DNA from: Hyphochytrium catenoides
Taxonomy: Eukaryota > Sar > Hyphochytriomycetes > Hyphochytriales > Hyphochytriaceae
Assembly (NCBI GenBank): GCA_900088475.1
Contig: FLMG01002562.1
Coordinates: forward strand, 79,394-143,393
Length of the DNA: 64,000 nucleotides
Direction of reading: 5' to 3'
Below, one piece after another: positions 1 to 11,724 of the stretch (position 1 is the first letter of the stretch; every line of letters begins with the position of its first letter). The translations under genes and the position numbers were made by a program. The notes beneath the pieces are model-generated. The model was not told the origin of the DNA, searched no databases, and worked only from the letters and a program-made list of their open reading frames with translations.

Positions 1-2703
1 TAGCGGCGTCACTGAGTCAAAGCTGTGCACAAGGGATCCGAGAAAAGTGTAAGCTTCTGGCATTCTCGTCCCTTCCCTTGTGCATGTATTTCTTACGATC
101 CCCTTAGCTCAAGTGCTATCAAGGCTAGACTGGGTCTGTCTACCTCTCGGTCAGACTAGCTCAGTCTTCTCTAGAATTACCTAGAGCTCTCACTGAGGTC
201 TATTCTTTCCCCGTCTCTCCATTGTTCCTGCTTGTTTGTCCCTCTGCTCCCCTTTCTATCGCCAAGCATTATCAGTTCCAGTCGTGGTCTTTGTGCTTTG
301 GTTCACTGTCGCTTTACATTTGTCAGGTCTGTCTGGGGCTGTTCCCTAATCTTACCAGCAGGCCCTAGGTCCAAGCCTCTTTACTAGCCTCCTATTTATG
401 GCGTAGATGAACAGATCGGAGATAAGCTCCTCTCTAAAGGAAGAGACAGTTGGAGGAGCCACGCTGTCAGGACGCTTGAACGCGATAGAGAGTTTGGTCT
501 CGCTCACTTCTGGGTCGCAGACGATGGAGGTATGAAAGCCTAAAAGCAGCCACCAATGGCCCACAGTACACAGCGATAAAGGTTATGAGACGCCGGTGTC
601 CTTGTTCCTATCTGTAACCTCCAACATCCTTGTTCATCCTCGTCTTCCTGTGTGTCCACTAAACCCAAGTGTTCCGTAGTGTTTATGACTTAGCTCTGCC
701 TTCTCCGTACCTTGATTCCAAAGAAGGGGAAAAGAAGGCACTTTCTCCGGCTTCTGTTGGCTGGCCCAGAGAGGTCTCTCCTGTCCCAAGAATGTTCTGG
801 CTTGCTCTAATACACCTTGTATCCCACCTTCCTCTTTCCTCAGGTCTCCCACTATTATAATGGCCATGTTCTCAGGCTGATACCACCGGTCTCTAAAAGC
901 CCGTACGCGGCTCCCTGTAATCTCCTTTATGCTCGCTTCATTTCCTAAAGGGTCTCTCTTTCCCCACTGACTACCGCTATAAAGATGGGAGAGATAGTCC
1001 CTCGTAATCCTCCCCTGCGCAGTGCAATCCTCTCTCCACTCTTCAAGGACGGCACCTTTCTCCTTCTCTACATCCTCATCAGAACATCGAACATGAAAAG
1101 CCCACTAACAGAGGGAAAAGAGAGAGAGAGAAAGAAGGAGTGAGGACCCCAAATGAGAGGCGAGAAAGTTTGAGAAAGGGGAAAAGAAAGTGTGCCTTGG
1201 CAGGATCCTATGGGTGCGCGAGCAAGAAAAGATAGAGATAACGAGAGCAGCCAATGCTAGCGAAGCTGACTTCCCAAGACAGACTATCGAAAAACATCTG
1301 GTTCACCGAGAGGCCATTAGACAGGAGAGACAAAGTTCTTCAGCGGAGAGAAAGAAGGGTCGTTTCGTCCGTACCTGAGCCATGAGCTTGAGAGCACTCT
1401 CTATTGAATTGCTATGGAGCGGGTCCGTAGGGATATGTAGCTTGTACTTTGTATAGTCAAAGGTAGTGAACGCGTTCGCGTCTGCAGAAGCATTGGCTCC
1501 GATACTCTCTAAGAAATGGTAGATTGAACTCTGATCAAACTCTTCCGTCGCCTGAGAGTAAGGAGAGGTTATCAGTGGCTAATTCACTTGGTAAGTACGA
1601 AGCGGGCCCACAACGCCGCGGCAGGAATTAGAGAGGAGCTTGCAAGAAGGTAAGAGCTCTAATTTTCTCTGAAAAGAGGGAAGCCACAATCCTGAGACGC
1701 AACAAGGCCCGGTAACAAGGTCTAGAGGCTTGTGTTTTAAAGGGTGAGAAACCGACTACTGCGGCCTGAGAAGGAAGGAGAAGTCGGGAACTGCGAATGT
1801 ACCTGGAAGGCCAAGTGCTCTAGTAGGTGTGCTACCCCCTGCTGGTCATCTTCTTCCTGCAAGGATCCAACTCGTACGACAAGCTGGAGATCAACTCTCT
1901 CCTCAGGACGCCTAGTCCAGAGATTGAAGGTTGGCAGGCACGAGAGAGAAAGGCAGAGTGAGTAGGGCTCAGTCTGGTTTTTACCATGAACTTTGCACAG
2001 TGGCAGCAATCAGACAGCAAGCTGACTCGACAGTTCGGCCCTTGAAGCAAGAAGCGAGGGGTCAAACGCCGGTTTAGAAGTATGGGTGTAAGTAAAAGAG
2101 ATCTGGCCAGAGCGAGAGAGAGGTCGAGGTAAAAAGCTCTTACGCATTCTGCTGGACGAAGAAGCGCATTCCATTTGGGAAAGTGCCCAGGAGACAGTCA
2201 TAGTCCACATAAGTGGAGAGCTTCTCGTCCAGTGAGAACTATCAACGATGGACGAATCGGGAAGGAGAGAACTGTTAATGACAGATGAAGACATGGAGGG
2301 ATACGGAGGAACCGCGGTTACTTATGACAGATCAAAGCGAATGGATGGACGAATCGGGAAGGAGAGAACTGTTAATGACAGATGAAGACATGGAAGGATA
2401 CGGAGGAACCGCGGTTACTTATGAGAGATCAAAGCGAATGGATGGACGAATCGGGAAGGAGAGAACTGTTAATGACAGATGAAGACATGGAAGGATACGG
2501 AGGAACCGCGGCTACTTATGAGAGATCAAAGCGAATGGAAGTAAGTTTCTCTGCCAGTAGTTGAGGGCTGGGACGGCAAGCGTTGGGTGACTTAAGTCAA
2601 CCGGAAGGAAGTAGACCTGATAGCCAGAGAGGGAGCCGGCGGGATCAACACTGACCTTGGGCTGCGGGCTTGCTGGCCAGACCTCGCTCTTCATGACGTT
2701 CAT
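1..2703 (-). CDS. M16 family zinc metalloprotease, partial (C-terminal part lies beyond position 1)
   Basis: Six exons join in phase: 2656-2703, 2144-2238, 1803-1911, 1375-1551, 711-1104 and 356-539. Exon 1 starts at an ATG at 2703. The third exon carries the inverted zinc-binding motif HLLEH (HxxEH), in GVAHLLEHLAF, with the general base Glu. The fourth exon has the family pattern GANASADANAFTTFDYT. The fifth has EKGAVLEEWRED, where the distal Glu completes the zinc site, and ends the first M16 domain with NMAIIIVGDL. The sixth starts the next strand-helix unit (CDPEVSETKLSIAFKRP). The N-terminal GTFPNGMRFFVQQNA is the usual opening strand. Known M16 enzymes cleave short peptides in a clamshell chamber. 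The order and spacing most resemble bacterial PqqL-like or organellar members, but I cannot tell the subfamily. At least one further exon must lie left of 356; I could not identify it. Confidence 0.9.
2246..2540. repeat. Three-copy tandem repeat, 97-bp period, inside intron 1 of the M16 gene
   Basis: The string gacgaatcgggaaggagaga recurs at 2251, 2348 and 2445, giving an exact 97-bp period. The copies are nearly identical, with single-base differences such as atggaggg versus atggaagg. Since 97 is not a multiple of three, the array does not encode a repeat protein. It lies entirely between M16 exon 1 (2656-2703) and exon 2 (2144-2238). Its near identity suggests recent amplification, or that assembly may have under- or over-counted copies. 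Confidence 0.9.
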
Positions 2704-3839
2704 CTTTTTCAAGTTAAGCAAGAGGCCCAGCCGACATATGAGGTCGAAGCAGCAGTCGCTGTCAAGCAAGAGTGAAAATATGCCTCTACGCGGCCAATAT
2801 AAGTCTTTATCTTGGCATCTTCGATATACGTAAGATCGATGAGAGTAGACCTTCCTGCTCTCCGGGACAACCCATTATATTTAGACTGTCAAGTATTGAG
2901 CGAGCGGCATAGCCTGCTTCAGGCTCCCTTTCAGGTCTTCGCTGGCTTTGTATGCACGTGGCGTGGGTCTCTTAATCACTGTCAAGCTTATGCACGCTCG
3001 GTCTCTGCCGGCCCTCACGAGCTCCAGATACAAAGATTCTCAATTTGCAAAAGAATCTGCAACTTCGTGCCGTTTCAATAAGTTCGCAATACACCCAAAG
3101 CGCCACAACTGTGAAAAATAGCCATATTCTTGTGTAAAATAACAATTCTCTCACCACAAACAGCAGAAGGGAACAACAGAAGGAAAGGGTGAAAAACACA
3201 ACATTACGCTTTCTTTACACATCGCGAAATTCGCAACAAGGGGCTCTCCAGAATATAAATAGGGCTATTGGAAATAGTCCGTACTGTTTCCGAAGTGTGT
3301 TGGATTAGGAAGGTGCGGTGCGGGTCAAAAGCTGGCGATGAAGCTTCGTCTCCTTTCTCCTCATGATCGCCGTCATTCCGCGATGAGAAGCGCAGAATGA
3401 AGCTTGAAGCTTCATCAGCAACGGTCAGAGATCTGCAGCATAATCTCTGACGAATCTGTCAGAAGGTTTCTGTATAGCTATTTATTTCTTTCCCCCATTA
3501 TATGCCTGCATTCCAGAAAACGTAAAGGAGCTTAAGGGGGAAAAAGTTTGCCCTTGTCGAGGGCCTGCCACGCACCTGCCTTCTACTCGCCCCTCGTCCC
3601 CCTCCGCCTCATGCCCACATAGGCCACTTTGCACTCTTTAGCGATGCAAGCCTGAATTCTTATTGTCGGTCTGTTCTCCCCCTCTCTCTTGCGAGCTGCA
3701 GCTCGACAGATTTGTCGTCAACAGCGTTCTACCTCTTCTGCCTGCTTGGGGAGTCCTCTCTGCTAGAAAGAGAGGGAGAGCGAAGGAGAGAGCAACATAG
3801 CAGCATCTGAGGAGCACATTAGCCTACATTTTGGGGGAA
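2704..3839. promoter_or_regulatory. Shared upstream region between the divergent M16 and TAF4-like genes
   Basis: The M16 gene starts leftwards at 2703 and the TAF4-like gene rightwards at 3840, so this stretch must hold both promoters. The part from 3330 to 3475 holds several GAAGCTTC palindromes, including cgatgaagcttc at 3336-3347, and a TCTGACGAATCTG element. An AT-rich patch with tataaat lies near 3255. Short open segments on the minus strand between about 2780 and 3060 could be exons of a small gene or of an extended M16 5' end. None has a recognisable motif and I could not join them in phase. Confidence 0.4.
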
Positions 3840-6800
3840 ATGGGGGACTTCGAGCTTGAAGACTTCCTAAGCCCGCCGACGGTGTCGAGCTCGGGCCTGC
3901 TCATGACGCCCAATTCCCCTCGAGGACAGTCGGGCCTGGCGCTGGGTAAGCGCAGTAGAACCCTCTGGCAGCAGCCTCAGGCCTTTCTTCTTCTAACCCT
4001 TCCTGTTGTGCATCTGTGTCGCCTGGTCTGGCCGATGTCCTAATGTCCACGATCTCTCTGCACAGGTACTGGCGGGTTGATGGACACATCATCGGCTGTT
4101 CTTTTGCCGTCAGAAGGCAGTTCCGCTGTTCTTCTTCCTTCTGAACCTCTGTCACAGCCGCCATGGGACACAGGTAAAGGGAAAGTATAGCAGAGATACC
4201 CTGCAGTAGCAGAAAGGGGAGAAAGGAAGAAGTGGATAGAAACGAAGAGAAGCCTTGGTTACCAGCACCGAGCATTGCTACTGTCTTCTGCTTCTTGATT
4301 CCTTCAAGCGACATATCTTGATCTTTATGGCTTTCAAATCCTTTGACCTATTGCTTACTAGGAACAGCCGCCACTACCCCTGCAGTCGCACCAATGGTGC
4401 CTCCCCCTCCAGAGCTTGGCGGACCTATAGCTCCTGGTGAGTTGCTATCAAAGTGTTTTAGGAAGGAAGAGAAGAGATATGTTGAACGGGGAACTGAGAG
4501 AGAAGTGCTGTTGATCTTTGGGCTTGCCGCCTCTCAGGTCTAACGTCCTCACGCTTGCGTAGATCCGTCACTTACTAGCGGGACCGAGCTGCCGCCGATG
4601 ATCCCAGTCCCCGCTTCCCTGCTCTCTGCTTCAACAGGAAGTCCGGTCCCTCTTACCACTCGACTTCCTTCAGTCACCTCTCCTGTCCTCCCAGCCTACT
4701 CCTCGTCCACAATGTCCTCGTCGCTATTGCCATCACCAGTCACTGTCGCCCCTGCCAAAACAGGACAAGTAGGGGCAGCTGGACGAGGAGGAGGAGAGGT
4801 TATGATGAGAAGAGCCTTCGAGTACTTTAAGCAGCACTTGAAGATGGAGGACTATAAGAACCTTATCGACCAGTGCAAGATCCCAGGGGTAAATCTTAAC
4901 TTAAGCCCCTCAATTGCATTGGCCTCCCGTTCCTCTGGCTCCGCTCTATTGCTCTCATCTTGTTATCTCTCTTCCTCCACTATTTTTCCCTCCTCTTTCT
5001 CTCTCTCTCTCTTCTCCCTCTCCCTACCAGTTGTCTTTCGGAATCTTGCTTCGCCTACTTTGCTGCTCAATATCGCAAATCTTCCGTCAGAGAGACGGTT
5101 CTCTTCAGCACCACCAGCTCTTTTTCCCTTCCTCTCTTTCTCGCTTCCTTTAGTTTCCGGCACGTCTCTTCGCAGCCACGTCCAGCGTTATGTTCTGACG
5201 AATGTGACATGACGTCCTATCGCTCCCAGCCCATCTAAGTCTATCCCCTCTGTTTTCCACCACAGGTGGATAAGACAAGAGTTATCAAACAGCTAGTTCC
5301 AGTTGATATTTATAAGCGGGCCATCAACTATGCTAAGGTTGCTCTCCGTCCCTCTGATAATTTCTCTGGGTTTCTCTACCAGTCTAACAACATTGCCTCT
5401 GGCCTGCGTGATGCTCTTCTCTCTCTTCTACCTCCATTTATTCTCTTTGTGGCCCTGAAAGATGTTCCGCTAGAGCTCTTGACATCTGTCGACTGTGGTC
5501 TACACTTATGGACTCGGAATCTATCGTTGCTTTCTTTCTCGTCCGAGATATTGGAAAGTCAATGCTGCTCGGCTCGCTGATGGCAACCTTTGCTGAGCCC
5601 CCATCTCTGTTTTTGAGCTCTACTAACTTGTATGACCCATGTCCCATTTCACTTTCACTTCTCCCTCCTAAGGCTGCTGCAGGAGCGACACCTGCCAAGA
5701 CCTCCGGGGCTGAGGCTCAAGCACAAGTAGATATGCTAGCAGAGAATATTGAGCATTCGGCCATATGCCAGACCCCAGACTGCAAGGTAGAGTAGAGTGG
5801 GCCGACGGACAGACCGCACCTAGAACCTGCGACATGCAATGGGCAGAATGAGACACGACGACGACAGGGTGCACATCGACGTCATAAAGCTCAGTGTAGC
5901 AAATCTCAACTGTTGCGTTGTCCAGCTCTCGGTTATCCTCGCTCTTCTCGAGCCTTCAGCCCCTGAAACCTCCGTTCTGGCCTGCTCTCAAATATCTGTT
6001 CCCCTTTCCCTGGTCTCGGCGGTCCTAGTATGGGAGTCACCTTCACCTCGTCCTCCTCCGTCTCGTCCTCAGGTCGTGCCTGAAGGCCTATGTTCAAAGA
6101 TACGGGAATGGGTGCAGCACCGGCGGACGTGTGATATTCACCGATGCGACAAGTGCGCGAAAATTGACCGCATTATAAAAGTTCATCTCTCAAAGTTCTG
6201 CAAGAACAGATCAACTTGTCCTCTGTTATCTCTTAGGCCCCGAACTACGGCAGCGGTAAGATTCACTCATGACAAGAGTATGAGAGTACAGGGGCGGGGT
6301 TGGGGTGACGGCAGTGGGATTGGAAGCGATAGCGTAAGCCATGCGTCAGGGGACCGGCAGCCCGTGGGACAGCTTTGCGAAGGACTATCACTGAGTCCAT
6401 TTCGTAGGCTCTGTCTACAGTACCACCGGCTGTGCCTACCCCGGCGGCACCACCCACAGCCCTTGCCGCGAAGCCCGCACCTTCGCAAGCTGCCCGTGGG
6501 ACAGCAGTAACAGGTGAGAGGAACTTGTTGTGTCTTTGCCTCTCTCTTACGTCTACTCTTGTCCGTCAAAACGTGTGTCCTCCCTGCCTTCACGATCCAC
6601 ATAAGCAACCATGTTACTGTGATGGGTCCAATCTGGCTAATGGTGTGGTGCGTATTGCGTCCCTGTACCAGCCAAGCAAGGGGCGAAAGCAGCAGCTAAG
6701 GCCAGCGGTAGGCTGACTTCCTCACACTACCTCTCACTCACTCTCCATCAAGCGTGTACACTTTCGTTATGTCTTTCTTCCTTGTTCCTTTAGAGACTAA

Positions 6801-9523
6801 TCTCGCCTTCAAGCTTTCTCTTTCCCTAGCTTCTGGGAGCTCCCTAGACTCAATTGCACCTGATATTGACTAGCTGTTAATGCTTTCCTGCTTATCCTCT
6901 AATTCTTGCCCTGGTCTTTGATCTCTTCGTGATCCGTCTTGCGCAGTCTGACCTCTTTGATCAGCAAAAGCAGGTTCTAAACAGGTGAAGACCAAGCAAG
7001 GAGCCAAGGCAAGCTCCGGATCAGGCGTGGCAGGCAAAAAAACAGCCGGAGCAACTGGGGCGAAAGGCGGGGCAAGCAACTCTGCAGCGGCAAAGAAGAA
7101 AGGTGAGCCTGCAAATGAAGCATGGCGGGGGTGTTCTTAGCCGGCTTGTACCATATGTTTCGGCTATGGAAATGTGCCTTTCTGAAGGCATGCAATTGAA
7201 GACTTCAATAGATAGATTTAGGTTCTTATTTCGTCACAACGTCGTGCTTGGACGGCGAAGTTGACATTGCTCTTGCTCTTCTCATAATCCACCTTACTGA
7301 CCTCCTTTCACAGCTTATGCGGAACAAATGGCCGTACTGGGTACTAAGCTAGGCCACGCCAAACAATGCACTGCCCCTCTTGGAACATGCCCCGTTCCCG
7401 AGTGCGATAACTCAAAACTCCTTTTGCAGCACATGGAGCAATGCCAGGAGAGCAAGGAGGGAAAGGGGTGTAAGCAGAGACAAGGATGTCCAGGTAGAAA
7501 TAGCTGTGGCCCCTCTTACTCTCAACCCCATGCTGACGCCCTTTCTTGTTAACTCTTTCGCGCCTATGTCTCCGTAGCATCCACCCTATTATTCAAGCAT
7601 ATAAACTCCTGCAATCGGCCAAAGTGCCCTATATGTAGCGGCTACAGAGCTCAACTGGCTGGGGGTGGCGACGGCGCGGCAGCACCTCCGCAAGCCAGTG
7701 CCCCAACACCCCTTGCTAAGGCTGCACCAAAGGCGAGTGGGAAGCGGCCAGCACCAAAAAAGGAGAAAGAGGGAGGGCCCCCTAGGAAGAAAGCGAAGTC
7801 AGCAGCTGAGAAAAAAGCGGCAGCAGCTGCAAAAGCTTCGCCTACCCCAGGCCCTTCATCTCCAGATGCTGGATTGAAGGAGGCTGTGGAGAAGAAGAAA
7901 AGGAAGCCAAGCCATGTGATCGTCTTACCTCCACAAAAGGAAGAAGAGCAGAAGGAGGAAGAGAACAAAGACCTCCTCCCAATCTCTCCTGAAGAGGCCA
8001 AGAACGCTTCAAATGTTTTGTCCTTTACTCCTGTTGACCTACAGCAGGAGAAGGGCAGGGTGCTAAAGGTCAGATTTGTGACACATCCTGCCGTACCACT
8101 CACGTCCTTCTCTCCCTTGTTTGGTCGTGTTCACCTCATAGTTTCCCTTGGCGGGACACTGAACCTTTCTATCATGATTTTTAGGTATCGAACTCTGCCC
8201 TTCTTCCTGCGAGGCGTCAGGAGTTGCTGTTAGCTGGAGTACTGAAGGAACGGTGGTTTCTCTGTAACGTCTTCGACGGATCTACCGTTATGACCAAAAT
8301 AAGAGATGCTGCACTTGGAGCTGGACTGACCATCAAAGAGGGAGATGTTGCCAGTTGTGAGTACCTCTCAAGGGCAGCGCAGGTACTGACACAAGAGGCC
8401 GATGTGTAGAGGGCCCTTCCCATTCACTTTTATCCTTGCTGATGCCCATCGTAGGGTTGTAAGTGTTCAAGCCCCTTGTTTGTTCATTATGGGTCAATCA
8501 GTCCCAGAGTTTCTCCGCCTAACGACCCTTGCCTGCAAGGCATAAGAGGCAGTAGCTCTAGCCTCTGCCCTTCTGCTGTTAAATCTTACTGCATAGACTG
8601 ACTCTTTCGTCTTTCGTTCTCTATTGTGTCTCTATTCTAGTCTCTTCCTTCTGATTCCGTGGCTCTATCTTTCTCTATCTTTAAGTCTCTTTCTCGCCTA
8701 TTTCTCCTGTCTCTGACGCAATCAGCTGGTCTTCTTACCGTGGTCTACCTCTCATCCTCGTGAGCAGGACTATTTAATGGAGGTGATAGAGGAGCTGATC
8801 CCGATCAGCAGGCTGAGGACTGGACACCATCTGCAGGACTTTCAACGGAGATTTCCCTCAGATTTTGAGTTTGCACCGTCCGCGTTGCCCTTGGAGGCGG
8901 TCAGCGCGTGTATGTCAGAGGACATCAAGGCCTCTGAAGAAGCCGATGCCAGCGTCAAGAGATCAATCTTAGAAGAGATAGAGACGGCCGAAAGATTAGC
9001 GCTAGAGGCAAAGAAGAAAAAGAAGCGAAAGAGCAAGCCCAAGCCAGAGGACGACGAAGACGGTCTCGTCAACGGTACAAGCAGTAGAGAAGCAACGATG
9101 GACATCGTAGAATTAGCCAGAGCCGATTTGAAGGTTAAACTTGTTGCCAGAGCCAAAGGAGAGACAGTCGCCGGGTTGAGAGCTTCTCTTTTCCCCGAGA
9201 GGAGAGACACGCATACTATAGGAGCCGCCATTGATGGCCCTCCTTTAACTTCTGGCATAAGCTCCGTTGCACCCAGCGGAGAAGTGCAAAAGGGCGAGAC
9301 AGGACCTCCAACAGCCTTAGAAGCAGCTCTCTCTCTTCCCTCTGAGTCAAAAGAAGAGAAAGTCTCTGTTGATCACTCGTCGTCGTCGTCAGAAGCAAAG
9401 CCTATCGCAATACTTCCCCAAGACTTTTTCGCCTGGACGGACAGCCATCGAGATGCACTAACAATGCAGCTGAACTACAAGCTGAGAGCGCTGGGTAATC
9501 AAAAGAAGAGTCTGGCGATGTGA
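3840..9523 (+). CDS. TAF4: TAF4-like TFIID subunit carrying two TAZ-type zinc modules
   Basis: Fourteen exons join in phase to about 951 residues: 3840-3945, 4066-4173, 4362-4436, 4563-4888, 5266-5337, 5673-5786, 6073-6255, 6408-6513, 6672-6707, 6974-7102, 7314-7469, 7578-8068, 8185-8382 and 8768-9523. The C-terminal third (about residues 590-800) matches the TAF4 histone-fold/CTD layout: an LSPEEA-like opener (LPISPEEAKNAS), a helix ending in LLAGVLKE, then GDVASCEYLSRAAQDYLMEV, corresponding to the TAF4 segment with ISHATQ. A Lys-rich helix follows (LEAKKKKKRKSK). Residues about 245-310 hold a TAZ-like cluster of H-x3-C-x4-C, H-x3-C-x4-C-x2-C and H-x4-C-x4-C. A second cluster (about 430-490) has H-x3-C..C..C and H-x3-C-x4-C-x2-C, with a degenerate middle. 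Known TAF4 pairs with TAF12 inside TFIID; TAZ domains bind activation domains. Linkers are Ala/Pro/Lys-rich. An unassigned helical segment lies near residues 180-229. Confidence 0.83.
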
Positions 9524-10051
9524 GAATTCATTGTTAATAGTTTGGCTAGGTAAATATATGTGTGTCGTCTTTTTTTCTTCCCTCTGGTTTGATTGTGCAT
9601 GCAGCGAAGGGAAGATAGGAAAGGACTTTGTGGGGATAAGCAGGTATAGTACTATAGTGTAAGAGGAGAAGAGGAATGAGCTGCTCACCGCTCACCGCAG
9701 CGAGGGATAGCAAAAGAACAGCGAGACTCTGTCAGCAAGGCAAAAGTGAAGATGAAGGATAAGAGCTAGCCTTCTAACCCGCAGAAATGGAGGTCAGAAG
9801 CAGAGAGCCTTGCTTATAAGAAGGAGTGAGACAGGACTGAAGAGCTCTAGTCAGATAGGACTGCCACGCAAAGAGACGTAGGGAGGACAGCATTAACAAT
9901 CGAATTCGTGACATAGTATTAGCTCGATGACTATAAATAAATATACAGTGACGCCAGGTCACTGCTGCGGTGAGTTGGCAAACCCTTTGCCAGTGAAAGA
10001 AGCAGACAAAGAGACAGACAAAGACATAAAGATGACCAGCGAGGAGGAAAC
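9524..10051. other. Convergent 3' intergenic spacer, no gene seen
   Basis: The TAF4-like gene ends here from the left and the kinase gene ends here from the right. The stretch contains only short open frames without recognisable motifs and is likely the two 3' untranslated regions and terminators. Confidence 0.5.
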
Positions 10052-11260
10052 TTATGCATAGTTGTGGCGACTGGCGTTCATGTCGCTGAGAACTTCATGG
10101 AGCCGCTTTGTAGCAAACTCCTTCATCCGCGGGGAAGCAGCGGGGTTAACGCCGAGAAGGTCTGTCCTTTCTGGTTGGGTCTCAGATAGGCACTGTCTCA
10201 CCCAGGGGTGTTCTAAGAGTTGTACGGCCGTCATCCTCTGCGCCGGATCTTTATGCAGCAGTGATCGGATAACCGCCTTGGCACTCTCGCTAACATTTTT
10301 CCATCGCGGCCCCTCAAAGGAGATTCTCCCTTCCCTGATCCTCTCCACAACGTCTTCCTCTGATGAGGTTCCGTCCAGGTCGAAAGGGTGCATTCCGCTC
10401 AGCATCACATACAGACAACAGCCCACAGACCACATGTCAGAAGCTGGAGTGCATTCCCATTTGTCCTGCATCTCTGGCGGCCAGTAAGCCTTCGTCCCTG
10501 CTGTTGTCTCCTCCAGATGAGAGTTGTCCAAGAGATCATCCTCCTCCTCATCCTCAAGGCTCCAGCTGTCCCATTCTCTCCGTTCTTGTCTTGTTGGGAG
10601 CATGGTGGCACAGCCAAAGTCGATAATCTTGATCTGCCGCTTGCCCTGCTTCCTTAGGATCATCATATTCTCTGGTTTAAGATCGTTGTGCACCATACCG
10701 TGGCCATGTAGAAAGATTAAAGCTTTGCTGACATCCGTCAATACTGAAGCTGCTAGCTTCTCTGAAAATCGGCGATACGTATGCAGATAGTCAAAGACTG
10801 AGATGCCGTTGACAAGGTCAGTGACGACGTAATAATGGTCTTCATCTTCAAAAGCCTCATGAAAAGAGATGATATTCTCATGCCCGCCCCAGGAAGAGAT
10901 CTTCTTCAGGATAGAGACTTCCCGATGAACCTCTGCGTGAAGGGTATGGCGCCTTACTAGAGTCTTCACTGCTACAGAGGTACCGCTCGTCACGCTGGTG
11001 GCGCGGCGAACCACACCAAAGGAACCTTTACCAATTGCAGCGCCCAAAGAGTATGAATCCTGACCCTCGAGGAGCTGCTCTGGCTCAGAACGCACAGGCT
11101 TTGTGGGCGAAGAGTCAATAGCTTCAGTTCGAGGTACAGAGTTCCCGCCTTCGCTCTCACTTAGGCACAAAGCTGCAACCGCCAAAGACGCCAGTGCCCA
11201 AGGTCTAATGCGCCTTGAAGCATCTTCTGACGTTGCTCGGGGCCGTACTCTTGATGGCAT
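10052..11260 (-). CDS. CaMK-like Ser/Thr protein kinase with N-terminal targeting-like extension
   Basis: This is a single exon of 402 residues from the first ATG (11260) to TAA (10052). All kinase landmarks are visible: Gly loop GKGSFG (77-82), VAIK-type lysine K99, catalytic loop HNDLKPEN (191-198), DFG (214-216), PPE in place of APE (261-263) and the DMWSVG helix. The arginine of HRD is replaced by Asn, so this is a non-RD kinase. An acidic stretch (residues about 222-252, rich in E and D) enlarges the activation segment. Domain order and the LLHKDP..R..A..LL..PW end fit the calcium/calmodulin kinase group, but no autoinhibitory or EF-hand segment follows. Residues 1-35 are Arg/Ser-rich with an Ala/Leu stretch, like an organelle presequence. 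The frame stays open upstream of the ATG with more presequence-like residues up to the N gap, so the true start may be in or beyond the gap. Confidence 0.9.
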   Translation of the reverse strand: MPSRVRPRATSEDASRRIRPWALASLAVAALCLSESEGGNSVPRTEAIDSSPTKPVRSEPEQLLEGQDSYSLGAAIGKGSFGVVRRATSVTSGTSVAVKTLVRRHTLHAEVHREVSILKKISSWGGHENIISFHEAFEDEDHYYVVTDLVNGISVFDYLHTYRRFSEKLAASVLTDVSKALIFLHGHGMVHNDLKPENMMILRKQGKRQIKIIDFGCATMLPTRQERREWDSWSLEDEEEDDLLDNSHLEETTAGTKAYWPPEMQDKWECTPASDMWSVGCCLYVMLSGMHPFDLDGTSSEEDVVERIREGRISFEGPRWKNVSESAKAVIRSLLHKDPAQRMTAVQLLEHPWVRQCLSETQPERTDLLGVNPAASPRMKEFATKRLHEVLSDMNASRHNYA

Positions 11261-11339
11261 CACCGCTTTATTATCCGCGATTCTAAGGGCCACAGCAGCG
11301 GCTCTTGTGGATGTAGAGAGAGTGCGAGGCCTGCAGACC

Positions 11340-11381
11340 NNNNNNNNNNNNNNNNNNNNNNNNNNNNNNNNNNNNNNNNNN
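11340..11381. other. Assembly gap (N run) upstream of the kinase gene
   Basis: Forty-two N bases lie just upstream of the kinase frame. The frame is open up to the edge of the gap, so the gap may remove part of the kinase N-terminus or its 5' intron. Purine repeats a few hundred bases to the right may have caused the break. Confidence 0.98.
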
Positions 11382-11691
11382 AATCGTTATCGACAACGTT
11401 TTCTGAAGCTCTAACGTCAGCTGCCTTGTCTTCCAGATGGAGATTTATAATAAGATCACTTTGCTGATTGCGGAGACTCTGTTTTCTCTCAGCTCCCCGA
11501 TCTTCTACTGACAGGAGCTCAAGAGAGACAAGACGGAAGTCTGGAGCGCTGTTGATTGACCACAAGCGGAAGAAGAGCGTGACTCGGTGACAGAGAGCAA
11601 CAGCACAAGACAGAGGAGCAAGAACCGAGAGGAAAGACTGCAATAGAGGAGACGGCGAGATGAGAGGATGACTAGACGAGAGAGGGGGCGA

Positions 11692-11693
<2 letters not shown>

Positions 11694-11724
<31 letters not shown>

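Noticed and set aside
2245-2564. A repeat protein encoded by the 97-bp tandem array
   Set aside because: The period is not divisible by three, so the frame shifts each copy, and the array lies inside an M16 intron.
3840-9523. CBP/p300 histone acetyltransferase
   Set aside because: The TAZ-like zinc clusters suggested it, but there is no HAT, bromodomain, PHD or ZZ domain. The C-terminal third instead follows TAF4.
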